64,000 bases of DNA from Pseudomonas sputi (GTDB lineage: Bacteria > Pseudomonadota > Gammaproteobacteria > Pseudomonadales > Pseudomonadaceae): contig NZ_BQHI01000001.1 in NCBI RefSeq assembly GCF_021603585.1, forward strand, positions 310,001 to 374,000. Direction: 5' to 3'. This document shows positions 55,593 to 64,000 of this stretch, piece by piece; the first letter of the stretch is position 1, and each line of letters opens with the position of its first letter. The notes under the pieces are model-generated. The model made no database searches. It was not told where the DNA came from and saw only the letters and a list, made by a program, of their open reading frames with translations. Both the position numbers and the translations under genes were made by a program.

Positions 55593-55621
55593 TTCAGGAA
55601 AACCCGCGAGGCTTTCCTGAA
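55593..55621. repeat. Inverted repeat
   Basis: TTCAGGAAA and TTTCCTGAA form a 9-bp dyad with an 11-nt loop, 45 nt upstream of the phosphatase gene. It lacks a U-tract. It might be a leader stem-loop or an operator. Confidence 0.4.
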
Positions 55622-55722
55622 ACGACCCAATGGCTGGAGTGGCAGACCTGATCATTCAGAGGCGTAAGTCCGGACTCCATGGCTGGCAGTGTAGACAAGG
55701 TTATGGCAGCCGGCTGGCCGCC

Positions 55723-55917
55723 TTAACGGGGAGTCTTGTCCTGGCGTCGATCCGGTCCGTCGGGGTTGCCAACGTCCAGCAACCGTCGTTCCACCATGAC
55801 TTTCTCAAGCGCCTGGCGTTCGGCCGGCGCCATCTGGTGCTCGCGCTTTTTCAGCTCCAGCAGAATGGGGCTGGACCAGGTGCGATAGGTCTGTTCGATG
55901 AGGCGGTTGGATGTCAT
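55723..55917 (-). CDS. Small hypothetical protein, 64 aa
   Basis: ATG 55917 has AAGGAGAG just upstream. The product is charged and helical (MTSNRLIEQTYRTWSSPIL, then EKVMVERRLLDVGN), soluble, no family recognised. It is on the same strand as the phosphatase, 174 nt upstream of it. Confidence 0.5.
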   Translation of the reverse strand: MTSNRLIEQTYRTWSSPILLELKKREHQMAPAERQALEKVMVERRLLDVGNPDGPDRRQDKTPR

Positions 55918-56221
55918 CAGTCTCTCCTTGATCAAGAGCCCGGTGGAACCGGCAGGGGCTCAATCCGATGAGGTACTAACGTTAGTCGACAGAAGCGCAA
56001 GGCGCTAATGCTAGGTTTTTATGGAGGGCGTTGGTGAGCTTGTGAAACGCGCATGAGTTAAACAGGCATATTTCCTGCTCATTAATGGAGTAAATCTAGA
56101 GGCTCGACTGTAGGAGTGACCTTATCTCTACCTTTGATCGAAAAAGCAGTTTCAAAATCCCCCCTTGTCGGTGAGTATGGCCTCTGTTTGTTTCATCGAA
56201 TTTTCCATGGAGAAGTGGTTC

Positions 56222-59200
56222 ATGACCATCAAGATCGAGGGAGTGATCGCCAGCAAGATTGGCTTTGCTTCTCACCAAAATTCTGTCCCGGTCCTCAGAG
56301 AACTGACCGTACACAACGATGGTGAAGCTGATTACAGCGATCTTGAACTGGAGCTTGTTGCGGACCCTCCCTTCCTTGAAGGCAAGACTTGGCGTCTGGA
56401 TCGATCAAACAAAGAGTCGACGCTGCATATTTCAGAACGAAGTTTGAAGCTGAATGCCGCTTATCTCGCCGATCTGACGGAGAGCCTCAGCGCGACCCTT
56501 TCGCTGCACCTACGTTGCAATGGTGAAGTTCTCAATAGTCAAATCTTCCCGGTTGAGCTTTTGGCACGAAATGAGTGGGGGGGCGTTAACTCCATGCCAG
56601 AGCTTCTGCCGGCGTTTGTAATGCCAAATGACCCTGCGGTAGATCGGATACTCAAATCTGCTTCTGATGTTCTGCGCCGGGCTGGCAAGGCAGATGGCAT
56701 CAACGGTTACGAAAGTAAGTCCAGAACCAGAACCTGGGAGCTCACGTCCGCAATATGGTCCGCAGTCTGCGGACTTAAATTGAGCTACGCACTACCACCG
56801 GCAAGCTTTGAGACTTACGGTCAGAAAGTAAGAACTCCGAGCCTCATATTGGAGGGCGGTGTTGCAACCTGCCTGGACACAGCATTGCTTTTTGCCGCAG
56901 CACTGGAGCAAGCCGGACTGAACGCACTTCTGTTGCTGACGAAAGGTCATGCTTTTGCAGGAGTCTGGTTGCAGCCCCAGGAATTTTCTCAACTGATTAC
57001 AGATGAGGCTTCCGCAGTACGAAAGCGTATCGACCTGAAAGAGGCTCTAGTATTTGAAACTACTCTAGCAACGCAATTTCCTGTACCAGGTTTCAGTCAG
57101 GCGATCAGTACAGGTGAAAGGCAGGTCAACGATGATGATTTCATCATGGCCATTGATATGCATCGAGCACGCATGCAGCGCATCCGTCCTTTGGCAACAT
57201 CAATTCCCGCGTCGAAATCAGATGTGATTCAAGAGGCAGAGACACCACTCGAGGCATTAGAGATCGCGCCACAATTACCGGGTTTTGATGTAGAGATTCT
57301 TACTGAGTCAGAAACTCCCGCCGGTAAGCTGACGCTGTGGCAACGCAAACTTCTCGACCTGACTACTCGAAATCGACTTTTACATCTGCCGGATAGTGCT
57401 AAAGGCGTCCGCTTGATCTGTCCTGAACCCGCTGAGCTAGAAGACCAACTGGCCAGCGGCAAGCGCATCAGGATCGTGTCTATACCGGATCTGGAGGCTG
57501 GAGGTAGAGATGCGGCACTCTATGAGCAACAAAATCGAGAGTCGCTCAGAGATGAATACGCTCGCAGTGCATTGAATCGTGGTGAGGTACTGGCCACGCT
57601 TGATAAAACGAAGCTCGAAGTAGCGCTGATTGACCTGTACCGGAAAGCTCGAAGTGATCTTGATGAAGGCGGAGCAAATACTCTCTTTCTTGCACTCGGG
57701 TTTTTAAAGTGGAAAAAGTCGGCAGACGACCCGAAAACCTATTCCGCTCCTTTAATTTTGCTACCCGTAAAACTTGATCGTAAAAGTGCGTTGTCCGGCG
57801 TGACAATGACTTTGCTTGAAGATGAGCCTCGCTTCAATTTGACCCTGCTCGAACTGTTAAGACATGACTTTGAACTCGTTATTCCGGGGCTTGAAGGTGA
57901 ACTTCCCTCCGACGACAGTGGCATTGATGTCACTGGGATCTGGAATACAGTGCGCCGTGCAATCAGAGACGTACCGGGCTTTGAGGTCACCACTGAGCTC
58001 GTGCTGGGAACGTTCTCTTTCGCGAAGTATTTGATGTGGCAGGACCTGGCTGCTCGCTCTGAGCAGCTTTTGAAGAGCCCGATGGTCAAACATTTGCTGG
58101 AAAGAAGTGTCGGCGGTGATGGCTTTGCAACGTCGGGGGAGTTTCCGCAGCCTCACGAGTTGGATAGAAAAGTCAGCCCGGCCGATCTGTTTACACCGTT
58201 ACCTGCTGACTCCTCCCAACTGGCTGCAGTTGTTGCCTCCGCCAGCGGTTGTGATTTCGTTCTTGATGGACCTCCCGGCACCGGTAAGTCCCAAACCATC
58301 GCCAACATGATTGCCCACAACCTGGCTCTAGGTCGCAGGGTCTTGTTCGTAGCAGAAAAAATGGCCGCTTTGGACGTTGTCTATCGTCGGCTTGAAGAAA
58401 AAGGACTAGGCGAATTCTGTCTTGAGCTGCATTCCAGCAAAACATCCAAGGTTGAAGTACTTAAACAATTGGAGCGGGCTTGGGATGTTCGCGATGCGTT
58501 GACCGCTGAAGAGTGGGCTGTAGAAACGGCAAAACTGCACAAACTACGAAATCGATTGAACGAAGTCGTGGGAACCTTGCATCGTCGGCAACCTAATGGA
58601 TTAACAGTCCATCAGGCTATAGGTCGTGTCGTACGAGATGGGCACGCCACGTTACCGCATATTGCATGGCCAGAGGGAACGTCTCACGACGCGGAAGAGT
58701 ACGCGCGCCTGCGTGATCTTGCCCGACGTCTCGATTTGAATAGTCAGGCTGCCCGCGATCTGTCAGCTGACTTCTCGCTCATCTCTCCCACCGAATGGTC
58801 AAACGGCTGGCAAGAGTCGATCGCTGCAGTTTCCAGGGAGCTGCCGGGAGTCATTGAGCGGCTGAAGATTGCTTCTAACAACTTGTTGAGAGCCACCGAT
58901 CTTCCCCTAGCCGTTTCGAGTGGGGAGGACATCGAACGTTTTTGCCAGTTTGTTGCGCTCTTGGTAGATACGCACGGTATCGATCTCTCTTTTGCATTCA
59001 CGTTGAATGCAAGTGCCAAGATAGTTGCAGCCAAGAAAGCTGTGCAGATCCTCACAAATTACCAAGAAATTGAACACTCGCTGTCTGTGCGCTACGCCTC
59101 AGAAGCCTGCCGCACCATCAACCTCGAACAAGTCAAAAGCGATTGGGAAACTGGCAAGGCCAAGTTTTGGTTCCTCGCGACTTTGGCCAAGAAAAAGGTG

Positions 59201-62074
59201 GGTAAAAACCTTGCGGGTCAGGGCGAAGCGGCTGGCTTTCCGGACGTTGAGCAGGATCTTGCGAGACTCTTTGAAATGCGTGATCTGCTCATCTCGCTGG
59301 ACAGCTTGTCTGCAGATTTGAACGCTGTGCCTGGGTGGAGCGGAGTTTCAAGTGATCAATCCGCGATGGCAGTAGCTTGGGAGCTCGCTGAACGCTTGAG
59401 AACGTTGATCAGCTCGAGCGCAGAGTCCCCTGAAGATCTCATTGCATTGCGGGGGGCCACACAAAAGCTCGTCGTTGAAGCCAATGAGTTATTAGGCGGG
59501 GGTGGTTTTATCGCAGCAGCGCTTCACCAATTAAAAGATGCATTGGAAGCGTTCAATCAAACGAGCAAACGCTTCTATGAACTGAGTAATCGCCCGGCAG
59601 AGGGCAAATTAACAATTGGGTCATTGCTCGATGCGGCCAGTGCTATTTCTCGGCATGAGTCGAAGCTGAAAGCCTGGTGCGATTGGTGTCGGGTGCGTGA
59701 AGAGGCGATAGCATCCGGGCTTCAACCGTTAAGTGATGCATTGACAGTGAAAGGGTTGCCAGAGGGCGGGACTGTAGACGCATTCGAAACATCTTACGCA
59801 CGCTGGTTTGCAAGGGTGATGATCGACGCGGAACCTCTGCTTCGTAACTTCGTGCCAGCGGAGCACACTAGCGATATTGAGGCGTTTGTACGTCTGGATG
59901 AGGACCTTTCCAAGCTTACTGTTCGATACATTCGAGCGAAGCTGTGTGGAATGATCCCGTCGAAAAACGAGATCGGCAAGCAAGGTGGTTTCGGCATCTT
60001 GAAGCACGAGCTGCAAAAATCACGTCGGCACAAACCCGTGCGACAACTTGCTGTTGAGATGGGCGATGCCATGTCGAAACTCGCTCCTTGCATGCTGATG
60101 AGCCCTCTATCGATTGCGCAGTATCTTCCAACAGATCTCGCACTTTTTGACTTGGTGATATTCGATGAGGCCTCGCAAATTGCGCCATGGGATGCCATCG
60201 GGTCAATTGCGAGGGGTAAGCAGGTGGTCATTGCGGGTGATCCACGTCAGATGCCTCCAACCAATTTTTTCAATCGCGCCGCGTCTGCCGCAGAGGATGA
60301 TACTGCTGAGGACATGGAGAGCATCCTGGATGAGTGTCTGGGCGCAGGCATCCCAAGTCATAGCCTCAGTTGGCACTACCGCAGTCGCCATGAAAGCTTG
60401 ATCGCGTTCTCGAACCATCGCTACTACGACAGTAATCTCATTACCTTCCCTGCGGCTGAAACGCGTGCAAGCGCTGTGGAGTGGCGACGTGTTGATGGCG
60501 TCTATGCGAAAGGCAAGGACAGGCACAATCAGGCCGAGGCAGAGGCCATCGTTACCGAAACTGTGAAGCGTTTGATGGATCCGGCATTTGTAGCGAGCGG
60601 TCATACTATTGGGATCATCACACTCAATAGTGACCAGCAAAGACTGATCAATGATCTGCTGGATAGGGCGCGGCAACAGTTTCCGCAAATCGAGCCGTTC
60701 TTCCAGCATGACATTGCAGAACCCGTCGTCGTAAAAAACCTGGAAACAGTTCAGGGCGATGAGCGCGATTTGATCATGCTAGGTATCGGGTATGGCCCAA
60801 CTGAGCCTGGTGCGCAGGTTATGTCGATGAACTTCGGTCCATTGAACAAAGAAGGCGGATGGCGTCGTTTGAATGTGGCGATAACCCGTGCACGCAGGGA
60901 GATGATGGTTTTCTCCTCTTTTGATTCTTCAATGATTGATTTAAATCGCACCAACGCCCGAGCTGTTCGCGATCTGAAGCACTTCATTGAATTTGCTCAG
61001 AGAGGGCCAAGGGCTCTTGCTGAGGCAGTGCAGGGTTCAGTGGGCGGTTATGACTCGCCTTTTGAGGAAGCTGTTGCTCAAGAGCTGAGACGAAAAGGCT
61101 GGCAAGTCGTGCCGCAAATAGGCGTATCACGCTTCCGCATTGATTTAGGCATTGTCCATCCAGACAGACCCGGCGATTACCTGGTTGGTGTTGAATGTGA
61201 TGGTGCGACCTATCACAGTGCGGCGACCGCGCGAGATCGCGACAAGGTTCGTAGCGCAATCCTGCAAGGTTTGGGCTGGAAGCTGGTTCGGCTCTGGTCG
61301 ACAGAGTGGTGGATTGATAAGTCCGGCGCGCTGGATCGCTTGCATGCATCGCTTGAGGCTCTTTTGGAGGAGTCGCGTGCATCGGCTCTCGTTAGCAAAA
61401 CAGTTGAGCAAGAGTCCTCAATACCTCATTTGTCGTTAGTGCATAGCGCTCCACTGGCAAACGACGTAGAGAAAGAGGAAGTTTCTGCTGTATCAGAGGG
61501 CGATGCTACTGATGAACGACCTCCCGAACTCAAAATCGCGAAGTCGTTCACACTGCACGCCTCACCCGCAATCAAAGATGAATACCGTGTCACCGACTTC
61601 ACAAGCGTCGGCGACAGAATCAATGCTGAGGCGTTTTACTCGCCTGAATATGATGCAGTTCTAGCCGAACTGATTGCACATGTGTTGTTGCAGGAGGCCC
61701 CGATCCTCGATTCAGTGTTGGTACAGCGCGTAGCCCGGGCACATGGTTTTCAACGCTCTGGCCGTCTCATTCGAGAGCGAGTTCTTGATCTGACAGAGCA
61801 AAATCATCATCTGAAAACTGATCCGGTTGAGGGTCAATTTGTTTGGCATTCCGAAAGTGATATAGCGGGTTGGAACAAATATCGGATACCTGCGACATCG
61901 GATGATGGCAGGTCGGTGGAGGAGATCGCCGCTGAGGAACTACTGATGGTTGCGTCTTTGATTTCCGCCGGCGACATGCCTTTGGAAATTGCCAAAACTT
62001 TCGGCGTGAAGCGTTTGACTGGAGCAGCGCGTGAAAGGATAGAGCTGGCAATCAAGTCGATGTCAGATTTGTGA
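56222..62074 (+). CDS. DUF4011-SF1 helicase-PDDEXK nuclease-DUF3320 fusion with transglutaminase-like N terminus (candidate defence protein)
   Basis: 1,950 residues from ATG 56222 (GGAG 9 nt upstream; earlier in-frame starts at 56177 and 56207 are possible). Order: beta-sandwich-like segment (about 20-120); transglutaminase-like domain (about 195-260) with C217 in GVATCLDTALLFAAALEQAGL-type context and H243 in GHAFAGVW; DUF4011-like LTLWQRKLLDLTTRNRLLHL (from about 370); SF1 helicase with Walker A GPPGTGKS (683-690), DEAS (1315-1318), VVIAGDPRQMPPT, WHYRSRHESL and NVAITRARRE (near 1552); PDDEXK-type nuclease (about 1610-1700) with RIDLGIVH and VECDG; DUF3320-like VTDFTSV...INAEAFYSPEY (about 1790-1860). 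Single gene, own terminator, no methylase. Codon use is more AT-rich than its neighbours. Predicted DNA-cleaving helicase; anti-phage role is inferred. Confidence 0.88.
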   Translation: MTIKIEGVIASKIGFASHQNSVPVLRELTVHNDGEADYSDLELELVADPPFLEGKTWRLDRSNKESTLHISERSLKLNAAYLADLTESLSATLSLHLRCNGEVLNSQIFPVELLARNEWGGVNSMPELLPAFVMPNDPAVDRILKSASDVLRRAGKADGINGYESKSRTRTWELTSAIWSAVCGLKLSYALPPASFETYGQKVRTPSLILEGGVATCLDTALLFAAALEQAGLNALLLLTKGHAFAGVWLQPQEFSQLITDEASAVRKRIDLKEALVFETTLATQFPVPGFSQAISTGERQVNDDDFIMAIDMHRARMQRIRPLATSIPASKSDVIQEAETPLEALEIAPQLPGFDVEILTESETPAGKLTLWQRKLLDLTTRNRLLHLPDSAKGVRLICPEPAELEDQLASGKRIRIVSIPDLEAGGRDAALYEQQNRESLRDEYARSALNRGEVLATLDKTKLEVALIDLYRKARSDLDEGGANTLFLALGFLKWKKSADDPKTYSAPLILLPVKLDRKSALSGVTMTLLEDEPRFNLTLLELLRHDFELVIPGLEGELPSDDSGIDVTGIWNTVRRAIRDVPGFEVTTELVLGTFSFAKYLMWQDLAARSEQLLKSPMVKHLLERSVGGDGFATSGEFPQPHELDRKVSPADLFTPLPADSSQLAAVVASASGCDFVLDGPPGTGKSQTIANMIAHNLALGRRVLFVAEKMAALDVVYRRLEEKGLGEFCLELHSSKTSKVEVLKQLERAWDVRDALTAEEWAVETAKLHKLRNRLNEVVGTLHRRQPNGLTVHQAIGRVVRDGHATLPHIAWPEGTSHDAEEYARLRDLARRLDLNSQAARDLSADFSLISPTEWSNGWQESIAAVSRELPGVIERLKIASNNLLRATDLPLAVSSGEDIERFCQFVALLVDTHGIDLSFAFTLNASAKIVAAKKAVQILTNYQEIEHSLSVRYASEACRTINLEQVKSDWETGKAKFWFLATLAKKKVGKNLAGQGEAAGFPDVEQDLARLFEMRDLLISLDSLSADLNAVPGWSGVSSDQSAMAVAWELAERLRTLISSSAESPEDLIALRGATQKLVVEANELLGGGGFIAAALHQLKDALEAFNQTSKRFYELSNRPAEGKLTIGSLLDAASAISRHESKLKAWCDWCRVREEAIASGLQPLSDALTVKGLPEGGTVDAFETSYARWFARVMIDAEPLLRNFVPAEHTSDIEAFVRLDEDLSKLTVRYIRAKLCGMIPSKNEIGKQGGFGILKHELQKSRRHKPVRQLAVEMGDAMSKLAPCMLMSPLSIAQYLPTDLALFDLVIFDEASQIAPWDAIGSIARGKQVVIAGDPRQMPPTNFFNRAASAAEDDTAEDMESILDECLGAGIPSHSLSWHYRSRHESLIAFSNHRYYDSNLITFPAAETRASAVEWRRVDGVYAKGKDRHNQAEAEAIVTETVKRLMDPAFVASGHTIGIITLNSDQQRLINDLLDRARQQFPQIEPFFQHDIAEPVVVKNLETVQGDERDLIMLGIGYGPTEPGAQVMSMNFGPLNKEGGWRRLNVAITRARREMMVFSSFDSSMIDLNRTNARAVRDLKHFIEFAQRGPRALAEAVQGSVGGYDSPFEEAVAQELRRKGWQVVPQIGVSRFRIDLGIVHPDRPGDYLVGVECDGATYHSAATARDRDKVRSAILQGLGWKLVRLWSTEWWIDKSGALDRLHASLEALLEESRASALVSKTVEQESSIPHLSLVHSAPLANDVEKEEVSAVSEGDATDERPPELKIAKSFTLHASPAIKDEYRVTDFTSVGDRINAEAFYSPEYDAVLAELIAHVLLQEAPILDSVLVQRVARAHGFQRSGRLIRERVLDLTEQNHHLKTDPVEGQFVWHSESDIAGWNKYRIPATSDDGRSVEEIAAEELLMVASLISAGDMPLEIAKTFGVKRLTGAARERIELAIKSMSDL

Positions 62075-62093
62075 TTTTTTAAAGCACTACAAC

Positions 62094-62129
62094 AAAAGGA
62101 GAGCATGGCGTTTGCCAGCTCTCCTTTTT
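62094..62129 (+). terminator. Terminator of the helicase-nuclease gene
   Basis: AAAAGGAGAGC (62094-62104) and GCTCTCCTTTT (62118-62128) form a perfect 11-bp stem, with an inner TGGC/GCCA stem in the loop, ending in a T-rich tail. The gene is a monocistronic unit. Confidence 0.85.
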
Positions 62130-62164
62130 ATTGCGTGTTTACACGGTCGACTGAAAGTCCGCCA

Positions 62165-62190
62165 TCGCTGGCAAGCCAGCTCCCACAGGG
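62165..62190. repeat. REP-type element
   Basis: GCTGGCAAGCCAGC followed by TCCCACAG is the common pseudomonad REP head. It marks the return to core-like sequence between the island gene and the deaminase. Confidence 0.7.
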
Positions 62191-62208
62191 TTATGCAGTA
62201 GGTTTAGG

Positions 62209-63597
62209 TTAATCGTCGACCTTCATCATCGCCTGCACACCCTCCCAGGCCTCGGCCCGCATCCGCTCGACGTCCAGCCCCGGAATCACGCCGTTGTCGA
62301 CGACGATCCGCCCACCCATCAGGCTGTATTTCACGGCAATCGGCTCACCCGCGACAACCGGTGCGACGGCGCTGTCGTGGAAACCGTAGAACCGTGGATG
62401 GTCGAGGCTGTAGATCACCAGATCCGCTGCCTGGCCGATTTCCAGCGTGCCGACCGCGCCGAGGCCGAGCACTTTCGCGCCGCCGGCCGTGCCCCAGTGA
62501 ATGACGTCTTCGGCGGTGGTGGCCGAGGCGCCTTGTTCGGCGCGGTGGATCAGCCACGCGGTGTTGGCTTCGCCGACCATGCTCCCGGATTCGTTGGAGG
62601 CCACGCCGTCGACGCCGAGTGAGATCGGCACGCCGGCCTCATACATCTGCGGGATCGGCGCGACGCCGCTGCCCAGCCGGGCGTTGCTCACCGGGCAGTG
62701 GGAGACGCCGGTGCCAGTCTGGGCGAGCATGCGGATTTCTCCCGGTTGCAGGTGCACGGCGTGGGCGAACCAGACGTCCGGGCCGAGCCATTCGTGTTCG
62801 GCGACAAACTCCACCGGCAGGCAGTTGTACTTGTCGCGGCAGAAATTCACGTAGTTCTCGGTTTCCGACAGGTGCGTGTGCAGGCGCAACCCCATGCCTC
62901 GGGCTGTGCGCGCCAGTTCGCGCAGCAGCGTTGGCGGCAGCGAGAAGGTCGGTGTGGTCGGCGCCACGACCACCCGGCGCAGGGCATCCGGGGTGTCCTG
63001 GTGGTAGCGCGATTTCAGCCGCTCGATATCGCCGACCATTTGCTCCAGGGATTCCGGTTGCAGCGCGGTTTTCGAGAAGCCCGGGTGTGCGCTGGCAGAC
63101 TCCAGTGCGCCGCCACGGCAGAGCACAAAACGCAGGCCGAATTCCTCGGCGAGGTCGAACAGCAGGTCGCCGGCCTCGGTGCTGCCGTGGGCGTGATAGA
63201 GGTAGTGGTGATCGGCGCAGGTGGTGACGCCGGACAGCAGCAGCTCAACCATTCCCAACCGTGCGGCGATCCGCGCCAGTTGCGGGGTGAAGCGGTTCAG
63301 GCGCGGGTAGGGCACGCTGGCCAGCCAACCTTGCAGATCCTGATTCAAACCTTCGGGCACGGCTTTGAGCAGGTTCTGGAACAGGTGATGGTGGGTGTTG
63401 ATCCAGCCCGGATAGACCACCGAATTACGCGCGTCGATCACTCGTTCACCGGGTTGCGGCTCAAGGTTGGCGGCCATCTCCGCGATCCGGCCGTTGACCA
63501 CGCGGATGTCCACGGCGCCGGCCCGGGCACGGGGGCCGCGCAGGCCGGTCATCACCGCAACCGGGTGCTTGATCAGGATGGTTTGAAGTCGAGTCAT
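62209..63597 (-). CDS. 8-oxoguanine deaminase-type amidohydrolase
   Basis: 462 residues of the amidohydrolase superfamily (AtzB/TrzN-like branch). Metal site NTHHHLFQ near residue 67-74, HTHLSETENYVNF for the later His and substrate Glu, and VDGVASNESGSM with the metal Asp. Close resemblance to the pseudomonad enzyme that deaminates 8-oxoguanine to urate. It lies 12 nt behind a purine permease gene and is probably co-transcribed with it; together they import and deaminate oxidised purines. Confidence 0.87.
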   Translation of the reverse strand: MTRLQTILIKHPVAVMTGLRGPRARAGAVDIRVVNGRIAEMAANLEPQPGERVIDARNSVVYPGWINTHHHLFQNLLKAVPEGLNQDLQGWLASVPYPRLNRFTPQLARIAARLGMVELLLSGVTTCADHHYLYHAHGSTEAGDLLFDLAEEFGLRFVLCRGGALESASAHPGFSKTALQPESLEQMVGDIERLKSRYHQDTPDALRRVVVAPTTPTFSLPPTLLRELARTARGMGLRLHTHLSETENYVNFCRDKYNCLPVEFVAEHEWLGPDVWFAHAVHLQPGEIRMLAQTGTGVSHCPVSNARLGSGVAPIPQMYEAGVPISLGVDGVASNESGSMVGEANTAWLIHRAEQGASATTAEDVIHWGTAGGAKVLGLGAVGTLEIGQAADLVIYSLDHPRFYGFHDSAVAPVVAGEPIAVKYSLMGGRIVVDNGVIPGLDVERMRAEAWEGVQAMMKVDD

Positions 63598-63609
63598 GGG
63601 CAGCTCCAG

Positions 63610-64000
63610 TCAGAGGATGTGCGAGGCGGATTTGCCGGGTGTGGTTTCTGGCACGCTGACGCCGTTGAGCGCCGCGTTGAGCAGCACCGACACCAGGCAG
63701 GCGATGACCACGCTGCTGTGCAGGAACGGCTGTGACCACTCGGGCAGTTGTTTGAACAGGGTCGGGGCGAGCACCGGCACCAGGGCGGCGGCGATGGTGA
63801 AACCGACGATCAGCACGTTGTAGCGATTGCGCTCGTAGTCGACCTTGGCCAGGGTCTGGATCCCGGCCGCCGCAACCACGCCGAACATCGCGATACCGGC
63901 ACCGCCCAGCGCGGCGGTCGGCATCGAGGCGATGATCGCCCCGGCTTTGGGCACCAGCGCAATCGAGCACATCAGCAGACCGCTGATCGCCACCACCCAG
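63610..64000 (-). CDS. NCS2-family nucleobase permease (5' end outside window)
   Basis: C-terminal 129 or so residues of a nucleobase:cation symporter-2. Membrane segments and family-like regions MPTAALGGAGIAMFGVVAAAGIQ and NVLIVGFTIAAALVPVLAP are visible. The reading frame continues past base 64000. Operon with the deaminase; substrate likely xanthine, urate or a related purine. Confidence 0.85.
   Translation of the reverse strand, partial: WVVAISGLLMCSIALVPKAGAIIASMPTAALGGAGIAMFGVVAAAGIQTLAKVDYERNRYNVLIVGFTIAAALVPVLAPTLFKQLPEWSQPFLHSSVVIACLVSVLLNAALNGVSVPETTPGKSASHIL

Overview
The window reads as chromosomal DNA from a Pseudomonas of the P. fluorescens group. The grounds are high GC, an intact hydrogen-cyanide synthase operon with an Rsm (GacA-type) leader, a bkd operon with its divergent Lrp-type regulator, a reductive pyrimidine-degradation cluster in the pseudomonad order, DUF6124-type small genes behind a C4-like antisense RNA, and scattered REP-like hairpins. 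No rRNA, tRNA, CRISPR array, insertion sequence or integrase was seen. Two genes run off the ends: a response regulator on the left and a purine permease on the right.

Layout. 1-2 kb: response regulator (cut), a four-helix membrane protein and a 24-residue peptide. 2-5.3 kb: hcnABC (glycine to HCN). 5.3-10.3 kb: Kef-type antiporter, LysR regulator, solute-binding protein and MFS carboxylate carrier. 10.4-13.2 kb: lemA with two tandem M48 membrane proteases. 13.3-16.3 kb: RcnB-like protein, unknown gene, diguanylate cyclase, FKBP, small membrane protein. 16.3-18.5 kb: small accessory genes (two HEAT-like paralogues, an acidic protein, DUF6124, a C4-like RNA, a solitary XRE repressor). 18.5-21 kb: orphan P450, small protein, long ArsR regulator. 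21-23.2 kb: an SOS-boxed radical-SAM/DNA-repair pair. 23.2-30.1 kb: branched-chain amino-acid transaminase and bkdAA-bkdAB-bkdB-lpdV with bkdR. 30-34.5 kb: tyrosinase, then a persulfide-sensing regulon (dioxygenase, BigR-like, SQR, TauE). 34.5-40.7 kb: uronate oxidation operon (porin, uronate dehydrogenase, lactonase, TRAP transporter). 40.8-45.1 kb: polysaccharide deacetylase, DHA2/HlyD efflux pair, CopD-like protein. 45.2-53.5 kb: pyrimidine catabolism (TetR, pydA, pydX, pydB, NCS1 transporter, pydC). 53.5-56 kb: two shortened genes, a PhoD-like phosphatase and a small gene. 56.2-62.1 kb: a single 1,950-residue DUF4011/helicase/nuclease/DUF3320 protein of lower GC. 62.2-64 kb: 8-oxoguanine deaminase and purine permease.

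How the parts work together. Much of the window is catabolic. BCAA transamination feeds the BKD complex; hexuronates enter through porin and TRAP and are oxidised to aldarates; pyrimidines are imported, reduced, ring-opened and hydrolysed; oxidised purines are imported and deaminated. CA-rich (AANAANAA) motifs in front of the uronate and pyrimidine genes suggest Hfq/Crc catabolite repression. Stress functions are HCN synthesis, sulfide/persulfide detoxification, LexA-type DNA repair and envelope proteolysis.

Most unusual content. The 1,950-residue helicase-nuclease, with an N-terminal transglutaminase-like domain, is the best candidate for a self-contained defence system. The C4-type antisense RNA ahead of the DUF6124/HEAT-like operon is the best non-coding signal. 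Functions are read from motifs and remembered family features; no database search was possible.
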